From a virus, in the IMG/VR virus record IMGVR_UViG_3300018080_000248, positions 1 through 48,994 of that record: 48,994 bases of DNA; one strand, 5' to 3'. Both the position numbers and the translations under genes were made by a program. This document shows positions 40,451-48,664 of the stretch, in pieces (within the stretch, counting starts at the first letter, position 1; each line of letters opens with the position of its first letter). Under the pieces are notes generated by a model. That model had not been told where the DNA came from and did not search any database. It worked only from the letters and a program-made list of their open reading frames with translations.

Positions 40451-40807
40451 CTAAGTTCCGAAACTTGCCTTATTACAAAAGCCACGTAGCTTTAGCATTT
40501 TCTTCTGGTGGTTTGCGTCACGGTAAACCGGGTTGCCGTCACCGGTTACTTCACAATCGGCTCCATGCTTCTTGAAGAACGCGCGAAGCTCACCGGCCTG
40601 ATGGGCACTCACGCCTGATCCGATGCACTCGATCGGCCAGTTGGCAGAATGATTTGATCCGCCGGCCTTCTCGGCCATGAGATCACGGGTTGCATATTCA
40701 CCGTCTTCGGTAGTAATATGCGGAGGAGCCATCCCCATTGGAAAAAGCTCCTCGACGGTCTCGCCAGCTTCGGTTGTGTAGCAGTAAATCGGAATAGCTA
40801 TCTCCAT
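40451..40807 (-). CDS. Hypothetical protein between portal and scaffold
   Basis: The 118-residue product starts with strands (MEIAIPIYCYTTEAGETVEELF) that resemble a zinc-ribbon or FmdB-like opening, then has a histidine/cysteine segment (HQAGELRAFFKKHGADCEVT). The tail is basic with one cysteine (MLKLRGFCNKASF). It may be a head accessory or morphogenesis regulator. Function unknown. Confidence 0.65.
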   Translation of the reverse strand: MEIAIPIYCYTTEAGETVEELFPMGMAPPHITTEDGEYATRDLMAEKAGGSNHSANWPIECIGSGVSAHQAGELRAFFKKHGADCEVTGDGNPVYRDANHQKKMLKLRGFCNKASFGT

Positions 40808-40871
40808 TCAGCGAAAAATCCCATTAAACCTCTATTTTACCTAACGGCAAAATCTACAAACCGAAAAACTC

Positions 40872-42596
40872 TCACGTCTGAGCGACTTCCGAATCCTGCG
40901 CATCCTTACCCAAAAGTAATTGCTGAGTGACAGCCGAGGCCCCCTCCCGCGACATTCCAGGGCGCCCCACCTGCTCGTAAGTCCGCGTCGTATTGGCCGG
41001 CATCCCCGATTCGGCTACTGCGGCAGAGGGGGTGGGAGTCTGCTCCATGAACGTCACAATCTCCCCGACCTCTTGCATATCAGAATAACGAGCGATGATT
41101 TCCAAGAGCCGTTGGACATCGATATTCCCGCCGGCTTGCTGAATCAACGGAGCAAGTGGCAGGATGTAATTCTGGACAATCGCCCCAAGCTTCTGTAGCT
41201 TCAGTCCAGGCGAATTGTCCTGTAATGAATAAACATCAATATCAAGATCGTAAAGCGAGAAATCGCCAATCTTACTCTCTCGGCCCCAAGGCACCGGAAT
41301 CACAATATCAGACCCCGGGATCGGCTTCTCTAGAATTCGCCGCTTCACCGGATCGTGCCACTCGTAATACGCCAGCGCACGAAACACTTTACGCACCAAC
41401 TCGACAACTCGCGTACTCATATCACGAAGCTGCGCGCTGGCCGCCTCACTAAGAAGTTTGTCTTGAGTAGCTGTCTCAGCCATAGTGCCGAGGCCGCCGA
41501 GGCTGTCCAGGTTGCCGGCGAAATACGATGAGAGGTCTCGTACTTGTAGGTAAAACGCCAACGTCTTTCCGTTCACTCCACCTGCAACGAGCCTCTTGGG
41601 GTCTTGCCCGTTGTATGTAATACCATCACCGTCACTAGCTTTCTTGAATTCCTCAACACTCTCCTCATTACCGCCAAGAAATCCGAGAACACTCTTTTCG
41701 CTATCCGCTTGATTGCCAAGTTTGCGGAAGAGTGCGTTACCGAGGTCATGTAAATCAGACCAGATCGCCATCGGCGGAAGCGGGAGGAGGTTTCCGGGGA
41801 CATCTGCGAAACCGAGCTTCGGGTAAGGCCCTTCTTCCGGACCATCCCACTCGACGATATTCAGAACCTTCTTACTTCTGACGCCCATCGTTACGAGCAA
41901 CCGCTCGTCTGGGAGCCAAATGTCACGCAACCAAATTCGCTCCTTAAACACGTCGGCACTCTCTTGCGTCGATACTCCTTCGGCACGGTTCTCACCGTTC
42001 GGACCAATAACAGTATGCTCATCCGGCTTTAGTCCATTCCGTGCCTTCTTTTTAATCCAATCAGATTCCATCACGTTATCGAAATTGAGCCAGTACATAT
42101 TCCCTTCGTACTGAATCTTACTGATTTCTTTTGCCGACATATCCACGAAGTAATCATCCAACGTAACGAGATCAACGAAGGATTCGCCGTATGGCTGGCC
42201 CATCGCTTGCGATACGGTGTGAAGCCCAACCTTCAGGATTCCGGTGGAGAACAGCGCTTCCGTTACGAGCTTCCGCAACACCATCGCCAATCCGATCTCC
42301 TTCGGAATCTGATTGACGGCAAGTTCCAGATTAGCTGCCGTCGGCTTTAATTCCGCCTGTTTTGTCGCCATCATGGCACGAGGCGCCGGCGGGGATAACG
42401 TGCGGCCGTACACGTCCACTGCCATCTTTGCGAAATTCACGGGTACAGGTTTATCAGATCCGCCCTCAGCGTAATGCGACCCGGTAAAACGATGGATGTT
42501 TTCAAGTCGCTTCCTACGGGGAAATGCCATCTGGCGATTTGACCACTCAATACTTCTTTCAAGACGCTCGATCTGCTTACTTGACAACGGATTCAT
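40872..42596 (-). CDS. Portal protein
   Basis: The 574-residue product has the layout of phage portals: an N-terminal helical clip (SSKQIERLERSIEWSNRQ), a middle with the stem and wing (VTEALFSTGILKVGLHTV), and a conserved tunnel-loop area (YFAGNLDSLGGLGTMAETAT, QDKLLSEAASAQLRDMSTRV). Its ATG overlaps the TerL stop (ATGA). Placement between TerL and scaffold is canonical. It forms the dodecameric DNA channel of the head. Confidence 0.88.
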   Translation of the reverse strand: MNPLSSKQIERLERSIEWSNRQMAFPRRKRLENIHRFTGSHYAEGGSDKPVPVNFAKMAVDVYGRTLSPPAPRAMMATKQAELKPTAANLELAVNQIPKEIGLAMVLRKLVTEALFSTGILKVGLHTVSQAMGQPYGESFVDLVTLDDYFVDMSAKEISKIQYEGNMYWLNFDNVMESDWIKKKARNGLKPDEHTVIGPNGENRAEGVSTQESADVFKERIWLRDIWLPDERLLVTMGVRSKKVLNIVEWDGPEEGPYPKLGFADVPGNLLPLPPMAIWSDLHDLGNALFRKLGNQADSEKSVLGFLGGNEESVEEFKKASDGDGITYNGQDPKRLVAGGVNGKTLAFYLQVRDLSSYFAGNLDSLGGLGTMAETATQDKLLSEAASAQLRDMSTRVVELVRKVFRALAYYEWHDPVKRRILEKPIPGSDIVIPVPWGRESKIGDFSLYDLDIDVYSLQDNSPGLKLQKLGAIVQNYILPLAPLIQQAGGNIDVQRLLEIIARYSDMQEVGEIVTFMEQTPTPSAAVAESGMPANTTRTYEQVGRPGMSREGASAVTQQLLLGKDAQDSEVAQT

Positions 42597-44449
42597 TGAC
42601 CAATTCTCCAGGAGTTACTAAGTTCTCGGTTTGCTTTCTGCTTTTTCTTTTTGCGCATTTCCATTCGCCAGGCGAGACAACCGACCGGAATCCGTGGTTT
42701 CGTTGGTGGTGGCGGCTTACTGCGGGTACGCTCCATGATCCCTTTCCAAGCAAGCGCATCACCCATTGCGCGGTCGCCGTGGTTAGCTTTCGCGCCAGAC
42801 GGATCATTCTTTGAGGCAGCGCGCGAATGCGTTACGGAACCATCCGGACTAAAAATATATTCCAAAGTTTCTTCGAGCGCCTCTTTAGAACGGTTGACTG
42901 CGATACTTTTTTCGATCGCCGCGCGATACCCGCTCATTATCACCAACTTCGACTCTCTTGTTTGCGCTATACCCGGAATGTCGGATACTTTTTTGGAAAT
43001 GGCTTCCTCGCGTTTACGGTAATAAATATCCGTATACCCAAGTTCCACTAAACGACTCCCGAACTGCCTGCCCGGGCCGCCGCTCTCCCAAACCGCGAAC
43101 GCATTTCCGACCCACCGGCCAATCGCGAAGGCTTGCTTCGCGAGTGATTCAGGGCGAATAAACGGATTCGTATATTCGGCAACCTTTTCGTGCAACGTAC
43201 AATCCCATACTTGAATCGTTGAATTACTCGCCCCCGTACCGGCTGCTACGTCAATCCCGAACGAATACTTATGCTCTTTAGGTGGATTACCATCTCGATC
43301 GAGCAGAAACCATAAGCGCAAATTACCGCTTGGATCTTCGCGAAATTTAATCGGCTCCCCAGTCTTCGTGTCATATTCAAGATCGCCCACTAAGATCGGC
43401 GGCCTGGCGTGATCGCGAATCGCTTGCCGCACAAGGTCAGCATTAAAGAATTGATAACCGGACCCCAGGAAATCCATATCGAGTTCCTGAGCGATTTCTT
43501 GAGCGCTGCCCCGCTTACATTCGTTGTCGTACCACGGGCTGCGAAGCTTGCCGTCGAGAATCGGAGTGAATCCTGCCTCGTCCCCCTCACTACGCTTGAC
43601 TGCCTTATCGAACCCCGCCCGGTCAAGCACCTTCAACTTACCGTGTTCATCAGTCGTGTAGAGGCCGATCGACTTCTCGGGGTGTTGCGACCAGTGCATC
43701 CGTATTTTCTCGCACGAACTTTCATACAAGTCGTAAAAAGAATTACCCGTACCCTGCGGCGTAGAGTTCCAGATCCGGCAATTCGTAGCGTCCCGCGTGG
43801 CAGCTAGGATTGCCGGGCCGTTCTCAACTGCGGCAAATTCGTCATTGATAATTGCCGTGCGACGGTCACCACGAGCAAAGTTTTTATTAGTAGATTCACC
43901 ATCGATAACCGAACCCATCTCTGGATTTTCAGCGTGCATCGCGCGACGGTGAACATTCTTATCGTACCCGACGGGTTTCAGCCAGTGCGGCAGATTATCG
44001 AGAAAATAATCAAACTTCCAGAACATCGACTTCGGGTTACCGCTCTGATCGACGTACTCCTGGACGCGGGAACCGAGCAGAAATGAGGTTCCGCGCCGCG
44101 CGTACCACGCCCACAGCACGGCACACACGCACACCCAAGAAGCCCCCATGTCACGCGACTTGACAATCAGCTTATCCTTTACTGCGAACGCCCGAATCAA
44201 TTCGAGAACCGCGCCTTCCTGAAACGGGTAAAGAATAAACGGGACTTTCGAGAATGGCCTGTCGGCTTTAGGCGCATAAGTCCAGCCAAACCCGTTAATA
44301 AAAAAGAGCGGATCTTGCCTGCACGCCCCAATAACCACGTCTGCAAAATCAAGGTCCTCTATAACCCGCTTATGCACCGCGGCGCGCCAACGGAAATTAT
44401 CGCGAATCCCCTTCGGGACGTGGTGATTAAAAGGAGTGCTAACCCGCAT
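42593..44449 (-). CDS. terL: Terminase large subunit (TerL)
   Basis: The start ATG 44449 lies inside the end of the protease gene. Walker A is KSRDMGASW at about residues 97-105. Walker B is TAIINDEF with the catalytic D/E at about 203-204. The nuclease domain begins near YSFGIDVAAGTG, whose aspartate binds metal. At 618 residues it has the expected size. The enzyme packages the DNA concatemer. It is coupled to the portal gene. The secreted protease gene directly upstream is out of the usual order. Confidence 0.93.
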   Translation of the reverse strand: MRVSTPFNHHVPKGIRDNFRWRAAVHKRVIEDLDFADVVIGACRQDPLFFINGFGWTYAPKADRPFSKVPFILYPFQEGAVLELIRAFAVKDKLIVKSRDMGASWVCVCAVLWAWYARRGTSFLLGSRVQEYVDQSGNPKSMFWKFDYFLDNLPHWLKPVGYDKNVHRRAMHAENPEMGSVIDGESTNKNFARGDRRTAIINDEFAAVENGPAILAATRDATNCRIWNSTPQGTGNSFYDLYESSCEKIRMHWSQHPEKSIGLYTTDEHGKLKVLDRAGFDKAVKRSEGDEAGFTPILDGKLRSPWYDNECKRGSAQEIAQELDMDFLGSGYQFFNADLVRQAIRDHARPPILVGDLEYDTKTGEPIKFREDPSGNLRLWFLLDRDGNPPKEHKYSFGIDVAAGTGASNSTIQVWDCTLHEKVAEYTNPFIRPESLAKQAFAIGRWVGNAFAVWESGGPGRQFGSRLVELGYTDIYYRKREEAISKKVSDIPGIAQTRESKLVIMSGYRAAIEKSIAVNRSKEALEETLEYIFSPDGSVTHSRAASKNDPSGAKANHGDRAMGDALAWKGIMERTRSKPPPPTKPRIPVGCLAWRMEMRKKKKQKANRELSNSWRIGQ

Positions 44450-45332
44450 TTTGCCCCATAACGCTACTAATGAATTCAACAATCACCTGAATCAAACTCT
44501 TCTCCTCCCTGGCTTCTTTCCCCGGTGGATCACCCCATTTGTCGGTATCACCCTCGCGATCGCGACACCTGCGGAGATAACTGTCAGACGGCCACGGAAC
44601 GATCTTACCAGGCACAGGCACATCCCGATCAACCGCCCAGAGGCAATCATGCTTGGCAGCCCAGGTATAAAGCCGACGGGTTGGCTCGATAGTGTTTATC
44701 CTATGGCCGTTTGTCATTCCCATAACCAAGAGGCCAACGATCCCTCCGGTCTCAGCGTCCACAACCGGCCCACCCGAACAGCCGCCACCTGCCGTAAGGT
44801 CCACTTGATCCAAGTGGCGCCCGACCTTAACGAGCCCGAGAACAGGCTTGCACCATTGCTCTACAGCAGAGATTCGTCCAAAGAAGACGAGCCGTTCGTT
44901 CCAGTCCCTATCGAAGGGGCTCCCGCAATGAATGATTTTCTGCCCGACTTCAATGCAATTGAACGCCCGATAAAATTTAGTATCCGCTACACCGTCGAGA
45001 CGCACGTCCCCCTCGCACAATTCCAAAAGCGCAAAATCCGCGTCGTACAGCATGTCACCGCCCCTGAGTACCCTTGCCTTTCCGCTTCGCTCTCCCTGCC
45101 TGATAGTAACTTCTCGGTACGTACCATCGGGATTAACGAAGATGCTAGCTACGTGGCCAGCCGTCCAGATAAAAGTGCGTTCGCTGCGAGTGAACATAAC
45201 ACCTGAACCGTGACCGTAACCGTCGGTGACAATAACGGTATTCTGCCTGAGATCCTCAGCGACACCGCCAAAGACAGTCGCACAAAAGAGCAGGGCAACG
45301 ATGTAAATAAACAAGACAAAAAGCGCTTTCAT
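44439..45332 (-). CDS. Secreted trypsin-like serine protease
   Basis: A signal peptide starts the protein (MKALFVLFIYIVALLFCATVFG). The catalytic triad is visible: H60 (WTAGHV), D99 (DADFALLEL) and S186 (GGGCSGGPVV). The 297-residue product has the two-barrel trypsin layout seen in bacterial S1 proteases. It is not a normal prohead protease. The gene lies between the two probable terminase genes, so it is expressed late, but its signal sends it to the envelope or outside. It may process surface proteins during release or block superinfection; this is inference. Confidence 0.85.
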   Translation of the reverse strand: MKALFVLFIYIVALLFCATVFGGVAEDLRQNTVIVTDGYGHGSGVMFTRSERTFIWTAGHVASIFVNPDGTYREVTIRQGERSGKARVLRGGDMLYDADFALLELCEGDVRLDGVADTKFYRAFNCIEVGQKIIHCGSPFDRDWNERLVFFGRISAVEQWCKPVLGLVKVGRHLDQVDLTAGGGCSGGPVVDAETGGIVGLLVMGMTNGHRINTIEPTRRLYTWAAKHDCLWAVDRDVPVPGKIVPWPSDSYLRRCRDREGDTDKWGDPPGKEAREEKSLIQVIVEFISSVMGQNAG

Positions 45333-45356
45333 GGACGTGTCCTCGTTGTAAAAAAT

Positions 45357-45650
45357 CTACGTAAACAATTCTTGCTGCTTCCACTTAGCGGCAAATTCGT
45401 ACTCGCAAGCCCCGGAACAAAAGAAGTGCGGCAAACGGCCGTTGCCAACGTCAAACCACCCGACCGTCAATCCGTCCCCCTTAGCGCAAGCGGCCGATGG
45501 TGTTGTGCGCGCACGAGTAACCGGGAACTTCCAGCCGCATTGCTCGCAACAACCAACAAGTTCAACCTTGCGCTTCAAGCTTCCGCGCCGAGGGTGCTTA
45601 GGTGTCTTACAGCGAGTAAACGGGCGCCTGTTTGGTTTCGTTTTAGTCAT
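45357..45650 (-). CDS. Zinc-binding hypothetical protein
   Basis: The start overlaps the probable small terminase gene by eight bases. The 97-residue basic product has CCEQCGWKFPV and a later CSGACEYEF, enough for one zinc site. An HNH nuclease is unlikely, since the conserved His-Asn pair is missing. It may be a DNA-binding accessory protein of packaging. Function unknown. Confidence 0.68.
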   Translation of the reverse strand: MTKTKPNRRPFTRCKTPKHPRRGSLKRKVELVGCCEQCGWKFPVTRARTTPSAACAKGDGLTVGWFDVGNGRLPHFFCSGACEYEFAAKWKQQELFT

Positions 45651-46425
45651 TGGTTTCTCCGCCTCTCTTCTCCTCGATGTCGAGTTCAGCTAAGTAATCA
45701 TTTAGTTCTGCGATCGACCGCTGGCTATCTTTACGAAGGCCCGCCCTGTTCTCGGCGTCCTTGTCAACTTTCGTTTCCATCTGCCCGACTTTCCCCATGA
45801 AGTCCTTGGGTTCATCAATCGCTTGCCGGTAGAGATACCACGACGCATCATTCGGACACGTCTCGGGCGTGATGCCGGCACGCAAGAAAGCGCCGGCTGC
45901 CGTCATCGCCCAGCGAAGGTTGTCACGATACGTCTGATCGATCCCTTCGACCGTGACTTGAGACTCGTCGTGGCTGATATTCTGGCCGAAATGCTTGATC
46001 TTAGGATGACTCTCCGGATTCGGATCGAAGTGGCTTACGTCGTACTCACGAAAGAGCCGCAGCAAGCACGTATACTCTTTCGAGGCCCTTACGATCGCCT
46101 CGTTGTGACTCAAATTGCCGCCATCCTTGGATTCAAGAGCTTCGACGCGCGCTTTCCACGAGTGGTACGTTGGTTTCTCGGGGCTCGTATCTTGCCGCCA
46201 GAGAACTGATTTCGCACGGCTGGAGAATTCAGCGATATTAGCACCACTGGCCTTCTTAGGTGTCTTCTTTGGACGGCTTCGTAACCCCCGGGTCGTGCGG
46301 AGATTCTTAATCGTGCGATCGCACACCCCGAATTCACGAGCCAACGCGCCCTGCGTCTCGCCGGCAAGCCAGCGATTACAAACCTCGTCGCGCTGGGCGT
46401 CTGTCAGTTTACTTCCCGACGACAC
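45643..46425 (-). CDS. Probable terminase small subunit (HTH protein)
   Basis: GTG 46425 follows AAAGGAGG. The 260-residue protein begins with a HTH (LTDAQRDEVCNRWLAGETQG, then ALAREFGVCDRTIKNLRTTR) like those of small terminases. A basic linker (SRPKKTPKKASG) and a long helical C-terminus (RKDSQRSIAELNDYLAELDI) follow. Small subunits bind the packaging site and hand DNA to TerL. The order (HTH protein, zinc protein, protease, TerL) fits, although a separate regulator cannot be excluded. Confidence 0.65.
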   Translation of the reverse strand: MSSGSKLTDAQRDEVCNRWLAGETQGALAREFGVCDRTIKNLRTTRGLRSRPKKTPKKASGANIAEFSSRAKSVLWRQDTSPEKPTYHSWKARVEALESKDGGNLSHNEAIVRASKEYTCLLRLFREYDVSHFDPNPESHPKIKHFGQNISHDESQVTVEGIDQTYRDNLRWAMTAAGAFLRAGITPETCPNDASWYLYRQAIDEPKDFMGKVGQMETKVDKDAENRAGLRKDSQRSIAELNDYLAELDIEEKRGGETND

Positions 46426-46610
46426 GCCCTGCCTCCTTTATGCTCTTCATCATATTCATCGAGCACCTTATGTATCCTGGCTACATCGCAATGAAAAACT
46501 GTCTTCTGCCGCTTGCGAGCCTCTAGAATATCCTGGTAAAAAGCGATCGTCCGCTGAAAATCCTCTTCATCTTCAGTGTATTTCCGAAGCTTCGCAACCG
46601 AATCGATCAC
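46404..46610 (-). CDS. Small hypothetical protein (68 aa)
   Basis: GTG 46610 follows CTGGAG. The acidic, helical product (VAKLRKYTEDEEDFQRTIAF; LDEYDEEHKGGRAC) overlaps the terminase small gene start by 22 bases, and contains its ribosome-binding site. Function unknown; likely a packaging-module helper. Confidence 0.6.
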   Translation of the reverse strand: MIDSVAKLRKYTEDEEDFQRTIAFYQDILEARKRQKTVFHCDVARIHKVLDEYDEEHKGGRACRREVN

Positions 46611-46653
46611 TATACTGTCTCCAGCCAGGTCGTCTTACTCTTCCGAAGCGCTT

Positions 46654-46953
46654 CTAGGGCGCGTCGGGAGCCGGCTGCTGCATCGCATCGGCGACAACAT
46701 CATCCATCGCCCCGTTCATCTGCTTCTTGGATTCGAGCTTCTCTTCCAGCGCACTTGCGAACGGATTCCGTGGCCGCTCCTCTACCTCTAGCGCCAACCC
46801 CATCGAAACAAGATCACTCCAAGTCACGAGCCCTGAATTAACTCGCAATCGTGCAATGCTGTAACACGCCGCGCACAACCCACGACATTTCTTCGGTTCG
46901 TCGCAACCTTCAACCAGGCACTTCGGCCTTTCACAATGCCTCACTTCGTTCAT
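46654..46953 (-). CDS. Small zinc-finger protein, first gene of the late operon
   Basis: ATG 46953 follows GAGGAG. The 99-residue product has a tight cysteine set (CERPKCLVEGCDEPKKCRGL, then CAACYSIARL) that suggests one or two zinc sites. The C-terminal half is acidic and helical. As the first late gene it might be a regulator or DNA-binding packaging factor. Function unknown. Confidence 0.68.
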   Translation of the reverse strand: MNEVRHCERPKCLVEGCDEPKKCRGLCAACYSIARLRVNSGLVTWSDLVSMGLALEVEERPRNPFASALEEKLESKKQMNGAMDDVVADAMQQPAPDAP

Positions 46954-47361
46954 CACTACGTTTCTCCTCGTTTAGAAACTCAACTGTTCAGTCTTCCATT
47001 TTACTAACGAGCACATTAACCAAACCTAAAACCTCTCACGCAAACAGTGTATAAAGGTCCACACATCAACGACTTACACGAAATCGTGGAATGCACTCGA
47101 AAGAAGGACGCGAAGCGAAACCGATCTGGTTGCTCTCCATGCGCCCGTAGCGGCTTTTCGGAAACCGGCGACCCGATAGACCCTCGGCCGATCGGAGGCT
47201 CCGGACGAGCGGCTCACGAGCCCTGGTGAGCCGGCCAGGCGATTGATCTAGAGGCGGTCGAGGAGCCGAGAATATACCCCACCTTTGGTTTTCTGCCACT
47301 TATAGTAGGGGTATCCACCACCTGTGACATTGTCTTTCCATCAGTTTTGGTAGCTTGACAC

Positions 47362-47390
47362 CTTAACTCCTTTGCTAGCAAGGAGTTAAG
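47362..47390. promoter_or_regulatory. 29-bp near-perfect palindrome
   Basis: CTTAACTCCTT (47362-47372), TGCTAGC, AAGGAGTTAAG (47380-47390). No T-tract follows on either strand, so a protein-binding or replication dyad is more likely than a terminator. Confidence 0.6.
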
Positions 47391-47490
47391 TGCTAAGTGT
47401 CCAAATATCCGTCAGGGGCTAAAGAGAAAACCCTGGAGGGCCCAAAAACAAGAGGAATCAAGAACATGGTTAGGACACCAGGACACAAAG

Positions 47491-47580
47491 AAAAAAGAGG
47501 AGAGAGGAGTATAATAGTAATATATATATAATATATATATATATATTATATTTCTTATTTCCTCTCTTTTCTCTCCCCCC
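47491..47580. other. AT-rich tract with purine/pyrimidine inverted arms, candidate origin
   Basis: AAAAAAGAGGAGAGAGGAG on the left is mirrored by a pyrimidine run around 47558-47576 (TTTCCTCTCTTTTCTCTCC). About 50 bp between them are almost only A and T. Such an easily melted tract suits a replication origin or strong promoter element. Confidence 0.45.
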
Positions 47581-47926
47581 AAAATAACTGTCAATTTTTC
47601 CCCTATGCCGCCATACAGACGTGCTGGACGCTTAGCTAGTTACACTGAGGGTAAATAGGGTGTCCCTACCTCACTACGTCGAATAGGGGCCCCATCTAGC
47701 GAGAACGGCTTCTCCGACTGGCCGGCGTCAGTTGGGGCCCCGGTCGATCAGTTGAGAAATTACCGTGGCGCCGGAGGCGGGGTAAGTATTACGGGGCCGG
47801 TTGTTCGGCCGGGGGGCGATTATAAGATATTGAGGTGTTGGGGCCCCCTGTAGTCTTTACGATCCGTATAACCCTACTGCCCAAAGGGTCGAGCACCCGC
47901 TGTACCCATGCTGTAACCTCTTGATA

Positions 47927-47972
47927 CCACTACACTTGCAGTATGGACTACGCTCGCAAGCCAGTGTAGTGG
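47927..47972. promoter_or_regulatory. 10-bp dyad next to the operator array
   Basis: CCACTACACT (47927-47936) is complementary to AGTGTAGTGG (47963-47972). A GTGTAGT/ACTACAC pair also links it to the first operator copy. Confidence 0.55.
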
Positions 47973-47976
47973 GGGA

Positions 47977-47997
47977 GTGTCATCACTTTGACTACAC
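47977..47997. promoter_or_regulatory. Operator-like palindrome, copy 1
   Basis: Fits the consensus GTGTCATCAATATGATGACAC imperfectly (right half TTTGACTACAC). Part of a four-copy array before the repressor gene's 3' end. Confidence 0.6.
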
Positions 47998-48002
47998 CGC
48001 GA

Positions 48003-48023
48003 GTGTCGTCAATTTGATAACAC
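48003..48023. promoter_or_regulatory. Operator-like palindrome, copy 2
   Basis: GTGTCGTCAATTTGATAACA followed by C; both half-sites match the consensus with few changes. Confidence 0.65.
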
Positions 48024-48046
48024 GGGGAATTAGCCCCCCCGGCGCA

Positions 48047-48067
48047 CTGTTATCAATATGACGACAG
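48047..48067. promoter_or_regulatory. Operator-like palindrome, copy 3
   Basis: CTGTTATCAATATGACGACA followed by G; the two halves pair at nearly every position. Confidence 0.65.
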
Positions 48068-48088
48068 GTGTCATCAATATGATGGCGC
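48068..48088. promoter_or_regulatory. Operator-like palindrome, copy 4
   Basis: GTGTCATCAATATGATGGCG followed by C; it directly abuts copy 3, and the left half is the consensus. Confidence 0.65.
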
Positions 48089-48149
48089 CCGGCTAGCATC
48101 CGCCAAGCGCCCGGTTGTATTACACATTGTCCACCTGGCGGACACACCA

Positions 48150-48374
48150 CTAGCATCCCCCGCACCCTTCGCAATCTTGATCAACTAGCTCACCCACTTT
48201 GCAACGTAACCCCTTCGCAACCTTGCGTAGTGTCTCAATCGTCACCCCTTTCTTTACGCCACGTTCAACCGCGCTTAGGTGAGATTGCCGTATTCCCGCT
48301 CTCTTGGCTAGCTCCTCTTGTGTTAGCCCTTGCGCTAACCTCATAAGCTTGATTCGGCGTGAGAAGTCTACCAT
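48150..48374 (-). CDS. Cro/CI-type repressor (HTH_3)
   Basis: ATG 48374 with AGAGGTG upstream gives 74 residues. The product is a single XRE-family domain: SRRIKLMRLAQGLTQEELAK, then RAGIRQSHLSAVERGVKKGV and TIETLRKVAKGLRCKVGELV. A tail DQDCEGCGGC with three cysteines follows. No dimerisation or protease-sensitive domain is present. It is likely the Cro- or CI-like switch of a temperate phage. The four palindromes at 47977-48088 lie 3' of this gene; the upstream region (48380-48560) also has small repeats that may be targets. Confidence 0.85.
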   Translation of the reverse strand: MVDFSRRIKLMRLAQGLTQEELAKRAGIRQSHLSAVERGVKKGVTIETLRKVAKGLRCKVGELVDQDCEGCGGC

Positions 48375-48503
48375 TGTACACCTCTTACTTAGTAGTTGCC
48401 TAGCTATCCGTATCTGAAGTGATAATCGGCACAATCGGCACCGCGCTTGAGAAAAACAGATATTTTCCCTAGTTTCTTCTGGACTATTCCGCCAGCGCTA
48501 CTT

Positions 48504-48530
48504 TTTATGGGGTACTGTTTATTGGGTACT
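48504..48530. promoter_or_regulatory. Direct repeat in the early promoter region
   Basis: TTTATGGGGTACT (48504-48516) and TTTATTGGGTACT (48518-48530) differ at one base and are 14 bp apart. It lies just upstream of the first early micro-ORF and may be a regulator site or promoter part. No strong sigma70 promoter is clear here. Confidence 0.4.
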
Positions 48531-48568
48531 CACCTCGCAACTACCACGCAACACAGGGAGAACCAACT

Positions 48569-48661
48569 ATGATCGTTACGCTATCGCTACTCGCGTTGTC
48601 TTGTTGGGTAGGTGTTTGGCTTATCCACACTTCAGATCCTTGTATGGTAGGGAGGTTCTGA
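48569..48661 (+). CDS. 30-residue membrane micropeptide
   Basis: ATG 48569 follows CAGGGAG. MIVTLSLLALSCWVGVWLIH forms one membrane helix, with a short tail TSDPCMVGRF. The ribosome-binding site of the next gene (GGGAGG) lies inside its last codons, which suggests coupling. It is the first candidate gene of the rightward early transcript. Function unknown. Confidence 0.5.
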   Translation: MIVTLSLLALSCWVGVWLIHTSDPCMVGRF

Positions 48662-48664
48662 GCT

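Larger units (their letters stand above)
46954..48149. promoter_or_regulatory. Non-coding control region between late and regulatory genes
   Basis: No frame of convincing size or composition is present over about 1.2 kb. It contains, from left to right: CGGCTCAC/GTGAGCCG (47210-47233), a 29-bp near-perfect palindrome (47362-47390), an AT tract flanked by purine/pyrimidine arms (about 47491-47580), TAGGG/CCCTA (47656-47668), GGGGCCCC three times (47686, 47734, 47840), GGCCG/CGGCC (47795-47810), a 10-bp dyad (47927-47972) and four related palindromes (47977-48088). The leftward late promoter must lie here; a weak TTGCGT-N17-GTTAAT is upstream of 46953 on the minus strand. Confidence 0.75.

Noticed and set aside
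45357-45650. HNH endonuclease at the packaging module
   Set aside because: Cysteine pairs are present but the conserved histidine-asparagine-histidine pattern is not.
47047-47299. Two opposite short frames in the control region (47047-47229 plus, 47066-47299 minus)
   Set aside because: Composition is dominated by arginine and proline from the GC-rich dyads, and neither has a good start.
47466-47531. 21-codon basic frame starting MVRTPGHKEKRG
   Set aside because: It runs into the AT tract, whose codons give a meaningless tail; GAGG upstream alone is not enough.
47412-47594. Minus-strand frame over the AT tract
   Set aside because: Its translation is an isoleucine/tyrosine run produced by the AT repeat; no ribosome-binding site.
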